Source: Prevotella vespertina (GTDB lineage Bacteria > Bacteroidota > Bacteroidia > Bacteroidales > Bacteroidaceae). Taken from it: 64,000 nucleotides of DNA. Every line of letters begins with the position of its first letter. Positions within the stretch are counted from its first letter, which is position 1. The stretch lies in NCBI RefSeq assembly GCF_009728485.1, contig NZ_VVIQ01000002.1:186001-250000 (forward strand), written 5' to 3'. The notes under the pieces were generated by a model. It was not told the origin of the DNA. It did not search any database and was given only the letters and a program-made list of their open reading frames with translations. The position numbers were made by a program, and so were the translations under genes. Below, piece by piece: positions 50,175 to 58,102 of this stretch.

Positions 50175-51470
50175 CTACATTTCTTGATCTATTGTAAATT
50201 CAAAACTGTTTGAAATCTTATACGACTTGTTCAACGGATCTGAGAAGTATACCCACGAACTTCCAACCAAATCGCCTGATGAGACAGTGGCTTCTACTTC
50301 TTTTCCAAAAGCAGAAACTGTTACCTTAGCCTCACCATCATCTTCGTAAAAAAGATATGCCATTTTTGTCATTAAAGCTGTACGCGCCCAATTAAAAACT
50401 CTCCAATTTCCATTATTTTCAACTACTTTCCACGGGTTAAATTTCAACCAACTACGACTTCCTGAATACCATCCATCTTCACCCAAATTAATAGGAAATA
50501 CAGAAACTTCTCCTACGATAAAATCAAAAAGAGAGCCTAACTTTTTATAATAAACTTTGCAAAACATTTCAGGTGCTCCTCTTGACCAACCTTCAACATT
50601 CTGCAGTGCAGATTTAGATAAAAAGCGAGCTTTTTTAATGGTTTCAAAACTTTTTCTATCAATAATACTTCTTTTTCTGATCGAAGCATTTGTATTTTCT
50701 AATTTTGCATTATTGTTATTCGTAATTTGTAAGGATTCTGAAGATATTAGTCCCTCTGTTTTTAACTCATATGAGTAATATGGTGTTCTTAAAAATGTAG
50801 AAGAACTATTTTCCATTTTAGTCTTGACGTTTACGCGTTCATTATAGCCAATCACTAAGTATGGCAAGTCTGGTTCTTTTTTAGAACTAAGAAGAATGGT
50901 ATCACCTTTCATATTATATGCTTTTAAGGTGTATTCTTCATGTTCATTAACTTCTTTTGGAGAAATAACTATAAGGAAGTCATCATATTGAGACAAATCG
51001 CCCCAATCTGGCATATATATATTTAATAATGGCTCCGATTTAGAGATGGAATCAAGCAAGTTGTCTAAGAAAGATTGGGTAACTGCCCTATGCGCTCTTG
51101 AGTATAGAGATTTGTCAATGTTTTGTGGAACTAATAGAGATTGGTATAATCTTTCGATATCGTTAGATGATCTTGTTGTTCCTTGCCTAAAATTTGAAAC
51201 AAGAAAATCATAATCGCCATCAAATTTCTTCTTCGTTTCTTTTTGCAATAACTTTAAAAAAGAATTGTCTTTTGTGGTTATTGCATTATGCAAAATAGAG
51301 GCTAACTTATAAGCATTATTCTCTATTTTAGAATTTTCTAACTCCTCATTAATCTTACCCTCTGTAGAAGGACTTGTTGTGGTTAAGACACTGTAATCTT
51401 CATCATTTTGACAACTGAAAAAGAAAAAGCATACCACCAAAGAAACGAAAGTCAAATATATCTTTTTCAT
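50175..51470 (-). CDS. Large surface lipoprotein, unrecognised
   Basis: The 431-aa protein has a signal peptide and lipobox (LVVCFFFFSCQ), followed by QNDEDY, a D/E-rich start typical of Bacteroidetes surface-export signals. The body has a helical N-terminal half and a C-terminal beta domain with GWYSGSRSWLKFNPWKVVEN. No family is recognised. It stands downstream of the decayed KAS III/TetR copy, in the position the peptide genes occupy in the intact copy. Confidence 0.7.
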   Translation of the reverse strand: MKKIYLTFVSLVVCFFFFSCQNDEDYSVLTTTSPSTEGKINEELENSKIENNAYKLASILHNAITTKDNSFLKLLQKETKKKFDGDYDFLVSNFRQGTTRSSNDIERLYQSLLVPQNIDKSLYSRAHRAVTQSFLDNLLDSISKSEPLLNIYMPDWGDLSQYDDFLIVISPKEVNEHEEYTLKAYNMKGDTILLSSKKEPDLPYLVIGYNERVNVKTKMENSSSTFLRTPYYSYELKTEGLISSESLQITNNNNAKLENTNASIRKRSIIDRKSFETIKKARFLSKSALQNVEGWSRGAPEMFCKVYYKKLGSLFDFIVGEVSVFPINLGEDGWYSGSRSWLKFNPWKVVENNGNWRVFNWARTALMTKMAYLFYEDDGEAKVTVSAFGKEVEATVSSGDLVGSSWVYFSDPLNKSYKISNSFEFTIDQEM

Positions 51471-51479
51471 ATTTATTAA

Positions 51480-51731
51480 AAGTAAGTATTTTTTTATTGA
51501 GAGATTGAATTAGTTGTTCTCTCTTTTAAACATTATCCATTGTTTCATACAGTTTCCCGAATTGCTCGGTAGGAATTGCTGCACTGCAGATAACTGCAAC
51601 TTCCAAGTTCTACAACTTGTGTTTTTGATTTTCTTAAATGTATGCAAGTTATAAATTTAATATTTGTATTCCAATCTCTTTTGTTTTTATAAATTCCTTG
51701 CAAGGGACTTTATAAGTACAATGCCTAATTA
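51480..51731 (-). other. Duplicated leader region, copy 2
   Basis: The stretch 51543-51620 (TTTCATACAG, ATTGCTGCACTG, AACTTCCAA, ACTTGTGTTTTTGAT) matches the leader upstream of the peptide precursor. It contains no gene and ends at the KAS III remnant. Confidence 0.5.
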
Positions 51732-51851
51732 TCATATAGATAAAAATACTGTTCCATACGAGAACCTTCCACTCTCTGGCACAAGAAGAAGTATTTTTTC
51801 TCCTTGTTTTATTTCTTTTGTACGTATCAATTCGTCCAACGCCACATAATA
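51732..51851 (-). pseudogene. KAS III remnant, 3' end only
   Basis: The minus frame reads VALDELIRTKEIKQG, EKILLLVPESGRFSYGTVFL, then stop. It matches the last ~38 residues of the KAS III-like enzyme at 46587-47726 with few changes. All upstream coding has been deleted, so it is a dead copy. Confidence 0.85.
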
Positions 51852-51950
51852 AAGATACGGCCGCATGGCCTTTTTTCAGAAATAATCTGAACGATTCATT
51901 AAGATAATGTCTCTTTTGCTTATACTTTCTTTATCTGTTTGATTTTCCAT
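51852..51950 (-). pseudogene. TetR remnant, frameshifted 5' end
   Basis: MENQTDKESISKRDIIL matches the start of the intact TetR protein. A one-base loss then shifts the frame, and the sequence joins the KAS III remnant after about 30 codons. One internal deletion therefore removed most of tetR and the KAS III gene. Confidence 0.85.
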
Positions 51951-51973
51951 AATTTCATTATATTAGAATTAAA

Positions 51974-51991
51974 ACAGAACGTTTGTTCCGT
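51974..51991. promoter_or_regulatory. Palindromic operator, second copy
   Basis: ACAGAAC-GTTT-GTTCCGT keeps six of the seven arm pairs of the site at 48385-48402. The surrounding ~90 bp are also nearly identical in the two copies. Confidence 0.65.
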
Positions 51992-52189
51992 ATTTATAAG
52001 TGCAATATTATGCAAATTATTTCAATCCGCCAAATTTTTCCGATGATTTTTCCCGAAAAAGTTTCATTTTTCTCTCTTTATCTTACTTTACAGTGTAAAA
52101 TAATTGATTATGAGCCTTTTTGATAGCATAATAACAACACTAAAACTTGAATAAATAAGTGCCAATAGAATTAGATGTGAATATTTTAA

Positions 52190-52316
52190 GGTGTATCTAC
52201 AATTTATTTCTCTAAAAATACACTGTTTTCATCAGAAAATATTATCTTTGCATTATCAATTTAAGTGCTCTTTGAAGTAATGCAGAATAAAGAAAGGGTA
52301 AGAAACTTGCTCGTTT
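52190..52316 (+). promoter_or_regulatory. Promoter-leader repeat, copy 2
   Basis: It has TATCTTTG at 52243-52250, then the same leader as copy 1 (GCAGAATAAAGAAAGGGTAA, GAAAC...GTTTC). The match stops at GTTTC, exactly where the 16-bp attachment repeat begins. Confidence 0.6.
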
Positions 52317-52332
52317 CCAAATCGTAACCCAT
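52317..52332. repeat. Right attachment repeat of the 18-kb element
   Basis: CCAAATCGTAACCCAT is the exact partner of 34150-34165. Here the core reads GTTTC-CAAATC-GTAAC: one half-site as in the left end, the other matching the promoter-leader repeats (GTTTC). Confidence 0.6.
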
Positions 52333-52361
52333 TTATCCTTTATTCATTCTTACTCTATTGA

Positions 52362-52646
52362 TTATCTGAAAGATATAAATTTATTGAATCTTTTGCGGGC
52401 GTAGTCTGTTGCAATCAGCATCTTTGCCCTTTCCTCGCTCTCACTCAGAGGTGCTCGTCCCAAGATTGTGGCATCGCCACTCTTAGCAAACTCCATCAGC
52501 TTGCCGATAAAAACCTCCTGCTCGGGTGTTGGCGGTATATTGTGTAGTATCTCATTCTTCTCTGGTCTGTCGATACCGATGTCTTTGGCGGTACGAAAAT
52601 CGCAAATCTCCGCATAAAAGTAATGGGGGTGAATGTAATCGACTGA
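52362..52646 (-). pseudogene. Internal fragment of an element methylase/helicase gene
   Basis: The minus frame reads [40 protein letters not shown], ...[14 protein letters not shown], ...[11 protein letters not shown], then unrelated residues and a stop. This is the segment of the large methylase/SNF2 helicase that lies immediately before the part preserved at 32470-34026. Stops precede it. It is a remnant of a separate or split copy. Confidence 0.7.
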
Positions 52647-52679
52647 TTACTAATAAAAAGCAGAATATATAATCTGATA

Positions 52680-52791
52680 AGGTGAACGACTAAGAAACGA
52701 GCGAGTTTCTTTCCCTTTCTTTATTCTGCAAAGTCTCAAAGAACTCTCTGTTTGATGTTGCAAAGATAGCGATATAATTCATATAAGCAAA
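52680..52791 (-). promoter_or_regulatory. Promoter-leader repeat, copy 3
   Basis: On the minus strand, TTTG (complement of 52788-52791), 19 bp, TATCTTTG (complement of 52761-52768): a full promoter match. The leader repeats TTCTTTGAG, GCAGAATAAAGAAAGGGAAA and GAAAC...GTTTC of copies 1 and 2. It reads into the methylase fragment. Confidence 0.7.
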
Positions 52792-52899
52792 GTATTTACG
52801 TTGTTTTTTCAATGAAAATCAACCTTAGACATTTCTAATTCTATAAAATCGCCATTTTAAGGTATTGCATATATCTATGAACAATGGTAATTTTGCAAA

Positions 52900-55401
52900 A
52901 TGATAATCAAAAGAATTCTTTTAATCTTCATCATTCTACTTCTGCTGTTTCCCACTGCTAATGCTACTATTTTGAATTTAGTTGTGGGTGATACTATATA
53001 CCCTACTCGAAAACATGTTTCTTCATTACATAAAACGATAGAACTCGATGAAGTTCAAGTTATTGGACAGCGGAAATTGTTTTCCATAAGAAAAGACACC
53101 ACGTTTATCAATACTGATTGCCTTCGAGTAAGGAAAGGTGCTAACTTGGAAGACTTAATCAGGAATATTCCGGGCATGGAATACGACAAGGCGAACAGGC
53201 AACTATCATTCAAAGGAAAGCCATTGAACGGCGTAAACATCAATGGCGAGACCTTTATGGGCAACGACATTATCGCAGCGTTGGAGAATATGCCAACCGA
53301 TGCAGTGGAACTACTGAAACTGTATGACATGCTCAGCGCATTGGAGAAAATGACGGGAGTAGATGATGGTGCCGACAATTATGTGCTGGACATCAAGACC
53401 AAATCTACCTACAATGGCAGCCTGACAGGAACACTAACGGCTGAACACGGCAATCGCGACAGACGCAGGGATGAGGTACAGGGCAATCTATTCAATGCCG
53501 ATGGCGAAAACACCTCGCTGACTTTGCGCTCTGACAATCTTAGTAATATGAACATTGGGGGAAACAATTTCCAAAACATATTGTCGGGCAATATCGTGAA
53601 GAAATTTGGTAAGAAAATTACGCTCAATGCAAGCCTCTCACTCAATGCCTTCCACAATGGAAGCGAGAATCATGACTATGATGAGCAATATCTTTCATCG
53701 GGAACAAAATATCGGGAATCAATGCTGCTTTCCTTGAGCAAGAATCACAGTAATGCCGCAAACATAAATCTGCAGTATAACATAGACAAAAAGACTTTGC
53801 TGAATATAAGTGCAAATGGAAACTTCGGACGGTCAGACAACCTGACTGACAACACAACATACCTATATGAGCGCAATACGGCTGCGGACACGCTGACCTC
53901 GGGAACGCTGCGAAATAACACAAAAAGCAATGGAAAGAATTACCATGTATCTGCCGACCTCACACGGCGGATTGGCAAGGCTGGGGCATCATTTACCGTG
54001 AAGGCGACACTTGGCGGTAACTCGAATGAAACTAATAATACCAGCCTTTCACTGACGAAATTCCACCACCTGCGCAACGCTGTGGGCGGAGATTCACTAC
54101 TGTTGCGCAATCTTTGCCAACAACTGCCCACCCTGCGCAACGAAAGCAGAATATCATTGCAATATACCCATCCTTTTGGCAAACAGTTGAAATTGCAGAC
54201 AGGGTACGGACTGCATCACGAAGAGGATAGAAACACAAGCAACACTTACGACTATACTATACCGAATAGACCATACATAGATAGCCTAAGTTATGAGAAC
54301 ACACTATCTATATGTGGGCAGGAACTCACCCTGAGAATGGATTATAAGGGTAAGCAATGGAAGATAAACAGTGGCATTGATGTAGAATGGCAACGCAGGA
54401 ATATCTGCCGGCAACACAATTCGGAAACAGTGGACTATACAGTCAAGGCTACGGAATACAAGCCCAAGTTCGGCGCAAAGTGGAACAACGGAAAAATAGA
54501 AGTTGAACTGCGTTATAACGGAAACACACAACAGCCTTCCATACAGGCTTTGCTGACACTTGATGACAAGAGCAACCCGCTGTCCGTGAAGATAGGCAAT
54601 CCGCAGTTGAAGCCAGCCTATCAACAACAACTGTCCATCAGATTAAATGAGAGAAAATATGGTATTACCTTTATGGGCAATTACCACAACTCGTTCAATG
54701 ATTTTGCAGAGGAAGTAACGTATGACTCAAATACTGGCGCACGGACATACAGAACTGTCAATATCAACGGAAATTATTCTGTGGACGGGATGCTGCAATG
54801 GCAGAAACAAGTGAAGCGTCTGATGCTCTCTGGTACTATGAGAACTTCTTTTAAAAACCACGTCTATCTCTTTCACGAACAAACGTACGGTAATGCTTTG
54901 AAGAGCAAGACACATACAACGGGTAATGAGGTTAGCCTACGATTGAACTACCAGCCGAAATGGGGGAATATTGACCTACACGCCAGTTGGCAACTCTACC
55001 GTTCCAACAACTTACTGACAAACACCCATGTAAATACCATTGACTACGACTGTGGCATCAGCGGCACAGTAGAACTTCCCCACGACATTGAAATATGGGG
55101 CGATGCAAATTGTCATCTGCGCCGAGGAACCTATTCAACCACAGATGATGACCAGTGGCTATTGAACGTGGGAGCATCGTGGCGTTTTCTCAGGAAGAAA
55201 CAAGCCACGCTCTCATTCAAATGGAACGACATTCTGAATAGGCGAAGGGACCTCAACCGTTCCGTTTCAGGTTACGGGTATCACGAGAGTTTCCGACCGC
55301 AGATACATAGTTATGCCCTCGTATCGCTGCGATACCGTTTTAGCCTTACCAAAAGTAAAACAGATAAAAATTCTCACAAACAGCAAAATCCTAATAAATA
55401 A
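52900..55401 (+). CDS. TonB-dependent receptor-like outer-membrane protein
   Basis: The 833-aa protein has a signal peptide (IIKRILLIFIILLLLFPTAN), a plug domain (LDEVQVIGQRKLFSIRKDTT, ANLEDLIRNIPGMEYDKANR, LNGVNINGETFMGNDI) and a long beta-barrel ending in RYRF-type aromatic strands. There is no carboxypeptidase-regulatory domain. A TAATTTTG -7 box ends 5 bp before the ATG, so the mRNA may be nearly leaderless. It opens the haem locus, upstream of two surface-protein genes. The ligand is unknown. Confidence 0.85.
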   Translation: MIIKRILLIFIILLLLFPTANATILNLVVGDTIYPTRKHVSSLHKTIELDEVQVIGQRKLFSIRKDTTFINTDCLRVRKGANLEDLIRNIPGMEYDKANRQLSFKGKPLNGVNINGETFMGNDIIAALENMPTDAVELLKLYDMLSALEKMTGVDDGADNYVLDIKTKSTYNGSLTGTLTAEHGNRDRRRDEVQGNLFNADGENTSLTLRSDNLSNMNIGGNNFQNILSGNIVKKFGKKITLNASLSLNAFHNGSENHDYDEQYLSSGTKYRESMLLSLSKNHSNAANINLQYNIDKKTLLNISANGNFGRSDNLTDNTTYLYERNTAADTLTSGTLRNNTKSNGKNYHVSADLTRRIGKAGASFTVKATLGGNSNETNNTSLSLTKFHHLRNAVGGDSLLLRNLCQQLPTLRNESRISLQYTHPFGKQLKLQTGYGLHHEEDRNTSNTYDYTIPNRPYIDSLSYENTLSICGQELTLRMDYKGKQWKINSGIDVEWQRRNICRQHNSETVDYTVKATEYKPKFGAKWNNGKIEVELRYNGNTQQPSIQALLTLDDKSNPLSVKIGNPQLKPAYQQQLSIRLNERKYGITFMGNYHNSFNDFAEEVTYDSNTGARTYRTVNINGNYSVDGMLQWQKQVKRLMLSGTMRTSFKNHVYLFHEQTYGNALKSKTHTTGNEVSLRLNYQPKWGNIDLHASWQLYRSNNLLTNTHVNTIDYDCGISGTVELPHDIEIWGDANCHLRRGTYSTTDDDQWLLNVGASWRFLRKKQATLSFKWNDILNRRRDLNRSVSGYGYHESFRPQIHSYALVSLRYRFSLTKSKTDKNSHKQQNPNK

Positions 55402-55501
55402 GGATTGCAAAAATAAAAATAAAATCATAAGAAATAGGTATTGTGAAATCCAAACAAGGCTCCTACCTTTGCAACTCAAAACAATTAATTTATTATCGAA
55501 A

Positions 55502-56896
55502 ATGAAAATAGTAAAGAATTTAACATTACCAGTATTGGTATTCCTTGTGATGGGACTTGCCTCATGTAGCAGTGATGATAATACAGTTCATTACAGCACA
55601 AACTCCCTTAAAAATACAGAATTGATGACTGTGTTGAAATCGAAAGGTTATCAGTTCGACAAAGACGGTAAGTTGGAACTCAACGATTTGGCCAACAATA
55701 CCACATCGCTTGACCTTAGCGGTACAAACCTGAAGGATCTCAGCGGTCTTGATATTCTTCCAAACCTAAAAGATGTAAAACTCTCCAATAACGGGTATGG
55801 ACCTGTTTTCGACTTCGCTCAGCTGCCAGCACAAATTACCGGTGTAGATTTGACGGGCAACGACATTTATGACTTTGAAGGACTGGTGAATGTAAAGACG
55901 GAAGAGAATGGTGATGAAACCGTAACACAGTTGCACAAAATCACAAAATTGTACTTGCCACAGACAGCAAAGTTCAACATCAAAGACCTTGTGCGTTTCT
56001 ATCGAGAGAAGAAGGCAGAGATTGAGTCTGGAAGTATAGACGTGAAGATGGAAACAGCAAAAGGCGACTTGCAGAAATACAATACCATTCGCGAGATACC
56101 TGATGAGAATATAAGGGCTAATTTCAAAAAATATTTTTCCAGCATCTTTGATGAAGACGGTATTCATATTGACATCAGCAAGCGGTTAAGCAACAAAGAT
56201 AGGTCGAATGCCTGTGTATTTAATAAGTGGTATGGAGTAGCCACTGCTGAAACACTGGAAGGGGTACAATATATTGTGAACAATCCTTATTGGGACGGCA
56301 AACTTCTTACTGTAAACCTGACAAACAAAGCGAAACTCCCATACCTGAGACCCTGTAGCGGTCTCATGACCTTGTCATTGACAGACGTGGATGCCTCTGA
56401 AGGCATCAATCTTGAGGATGCTACAAACATGACAGGTCTCCTATGGGTAAAGGTTAGCGGTATTAGCGAAATAGATTTAAGCCATAGTACCCTGTTTGGT
56501 CAGAGAGCGATTGAGCAGGAACAGGATGGTCCCGGTGGTTCCTCACTTGTTTTTGTAGAATGCCCGGATTTGAAAAAGATAGCTTTACCGGAAAAAAGCG
56601 GATTGCGATCTTATATGATAACATTTGCGAATATGAAGAGTTTAGAACAGGTAGATTTGTCCAAATTTAAGATGATATCCAATTTGGAACTTGGTGGTTT
56701 ATCTGCGAATTGTCGTGTTACCTATCCGGAATTGACGGAATTTCATACCTACGATAAAAAAACCTCTTTTGCGTGTACGCAAGACGTGTTTGACAGACAG
56801 GAAACAAAAGACTTTATCAAGAAGTATCTCAAGGTCTTGACCAGTGGTGGTGGCTACATAGATGGAGTTGAATGGTCATCACTAATTAATAATTAA
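55502..56896 (+). CDS. Leucine-rich-repeat surface lipoprotein
   Basis: I start the gene at 55502 (MKIVKNLTLPVLVFLVMGLA, lipobox LASCSS), just after a TACCTTTG promoter box at 55464-55471. The 464-aa protein has LRR-like units (NTTSLDLSGTNLKDLSGLDI, LPNLKDVKLSNNGYG, QITGVDLTGNDIYDF) in the N-terminal half and similar strands later (MTLSLTDVDASEGINL, LKKIALPEKSG). It is likely exposed on the surface. Adhesion or ligand capture near the receptor is inference. Confidence 0.75.
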   Translation: MKIVKNLTLPVLVFLVMGLASCSSDDNTVHYSTNSLKNTELMTVLKSKGYQFDKDGKLELNDLANNTTSLDLSGTNLKDLSGLDILPNLKDVKLSNNGYGPVFDFAQLPAQITGVDLTGNDIYDFEGLVNVKTEENGDETVTQLHKITKLYLPQTAKFNIKDLVRFYREKKAEIESGSIDVKMETAKGDLQKYNTIREIPDENIRANFKKYFSSIFDEDGIHIDISKRLSNKDRSNACVFNKWYGVATAETLEGVQYIVNNPYWDGKLLTVNLTNKAKLPYLRPCSGLMTLSLTDVDASEGINLEDATNMTGLLWVKVSGISEIDLSHSTLFGQRAIEQEQDGPGGSSLVFVECPDLKKIALPEKSGLRSYMITFANMKSLEQVDLSKFKMISNLELGGLSANCRVTYPELTEFHTYDKKTSFACTQDVFDRQETKDFIKKYLKVLTSGGGYIDGVEWSSLINN

Positions 56897-56911
56897 CAAA
56901 ACATAAAAAAG

Positions 56912-57382
56912 ATGAAACATTTATTTATTTCTACCGTATTGACGGTAATCAGCATTTTAGGATTTGCAGTAAATTCTAATGCGCAGACAGGTACTTACAA
57001 TGGTACGTTGAGTAACATTACTATGAATGGGAAATCATACAATGATGCTACAAATCAGAGCTTTACATTGACAAGCACTGGTGGTAACCTGTATGATTTG
57101 AGAGGTACAGTGGGACCTATTGGCAAGATGCCAGGAACAATCAAAGTAGAACTTAAAGTTTCTATCAACAACGGAGTTGTTACAGCAACGACCCCCATAG
57201 GCGGTTATGCCGGTAAATTGATGTTGTTGGATGGTGGATTACCCATTAAAATTAAATTATCCAGTTTTACAGGCTCTCTTGTAAATAATGAACTCCATTT
57301 CGTTCTTGACACATACGCAGGTTGGCAATTTGTTCCTGTCTTCCCTGCTTCTGTTACTTTTGACGGTACGCTACAACCATAA
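56912..57382 (+). CDS. Calycin-like domain secreted protein
   Basis: The 156-aa protein has a signal peptide (MKHLFISTVLTVISILGFAV) and a beta-barrel-like sequence (GTYNGTLSNITMNGKSY, LYDLRGTVGPIGKMPGTIKV, FDGTLQP) matching the calycin-like (lipocalin-related) family found beside HmuY genes. It is 15 bp after the LRR lipoprotein. It may bind a small hydrophobic ligand such as haem; not shown by sequence. Confidence 0.75.
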   Translation: MKHLFISTVLTVISILGFAVNSNAQTGTYNGTLSNITMNGKSYNDATNQSFTLTSTGGNLYDLRGTVGPIGKMPGTIKVELKVSINNGVVTATTPIGGYAGKLMLLDGGLPIKIKLSSFTGSLVNNELHFVLDTYAGWQFVPVFPASVTFDGTLQP

Positions 57383-57391
57383 CAAGGCGAC

Positions 57392-58024
57392 ATGCGATTC
57401 ATAACAGTAAAATGTATCCTTTGCCTCTTGGCAGTGTTCTCATTGGGTTTATCTTCCTGTAACAGTGATGACAATTTGGAACAAAAAGCCCCCGCTCAGG
57501 AATACCTAAAAGAGGCAAAGGATATTTTGTCAGGAGATATTGTCCTTTCCACAAAAGCGACAATGAACACGGTCGATAAGACCCTCCTGCCCCAAGGATG
57601 TCCTACTAAATTTAATTTCAATTGGGAGAAGGACAGTCTTCGTCTGACGCTCGATGGCTTTACCGTAGGCAAGATGCCATTGATTGTGTATTTCTCATGC
57701 AAATGTAAGTTTATGCAACTCAACTCTTGGGAAAAAGACGAATATAAAGGGGATGGCTGGATAAAGTTTAAGGGTAAGGACGGTAGCGTTACGGGAAATC
57801 CTAAAGATGATTCCGGAGTACAGCAAGGAAGTGGCGCAGGTGTAGAAGGCTATCTGAATGTGAAAACAAACCAGATTACATTCATAGTTGATTACAACAT
57901 GATGAACGTACGTTCCGAGTGTTTCTTGCAGACCATCGACAAGAACCGTATCAACAATTACGAAGCCGAGTTTGCCCAATACGAGAAGGACTTGGCAGCC
58001 TATAAGAAGGAACACGGATTGTAA
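57392..58024 (+). CDS. DUF4840 family lipoprotein
   Basis: The 210-aa protein has a lipobox (LGLSSCNSDD) and the DUF4840 pattern (KDILSGDIVLSTKATMNTVD, FNWEKDSLRLTLDGFTVGKM, DYNMMNVRSECFLQTID). These proteins occur next to calycin-like and HmuY genes in Prevotella and Bacteroides. Function unknown. A terminator follows at 58045-58084. Confidence 0.75.
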   Translation: MRFITVKCILCLLAVFSLGLSSCNSDDNLEQKAPAQEYLKEAKDILSGDIVLSTKATMNTVDKTLLPQGCPTKFNFNWEKDSLRLTLDGFTVGKMPLIVYFSCKCKFMQLNSWEKDEYKGDGWIKFKGKDGSVTGNPKDDSGVQQGSGAGVEGYLNVKTNQITFIVDYNMMNVRSECFLQTIDKNRINNYEAEFAQYEKDLAAYKKEHGL

Positions 58025-58044
58025 TACGTTACAAATATGACAAT

Positions 58045-58084
58045 AAAGGAAGTGAGGGGCTGTGAGTGCTTTCACTTCCTTTTT
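58045..58084 (+). terminator. Terminator between DUF4840 and receptor genes
   Basis: AAAGGAAGTGA (58045-58055) pairs with TCACTTCCTTT (58072-58082), followed by more T. The receptor downstream starts at 58103, so it needs its own promoter or read-through. Confidence 0.65.
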
Positions 58085-58102
58085 CAATAATAAAAAGAAA
58101 CG

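Noticed and set aside
52362-52646. Direct continuation of one methylase gene split by the 18-kb element
   Set aside because: Both fragments contain TDYARK with several synonymous differences, so they are not a simple split of a single copy; kept as an open question in the findings.
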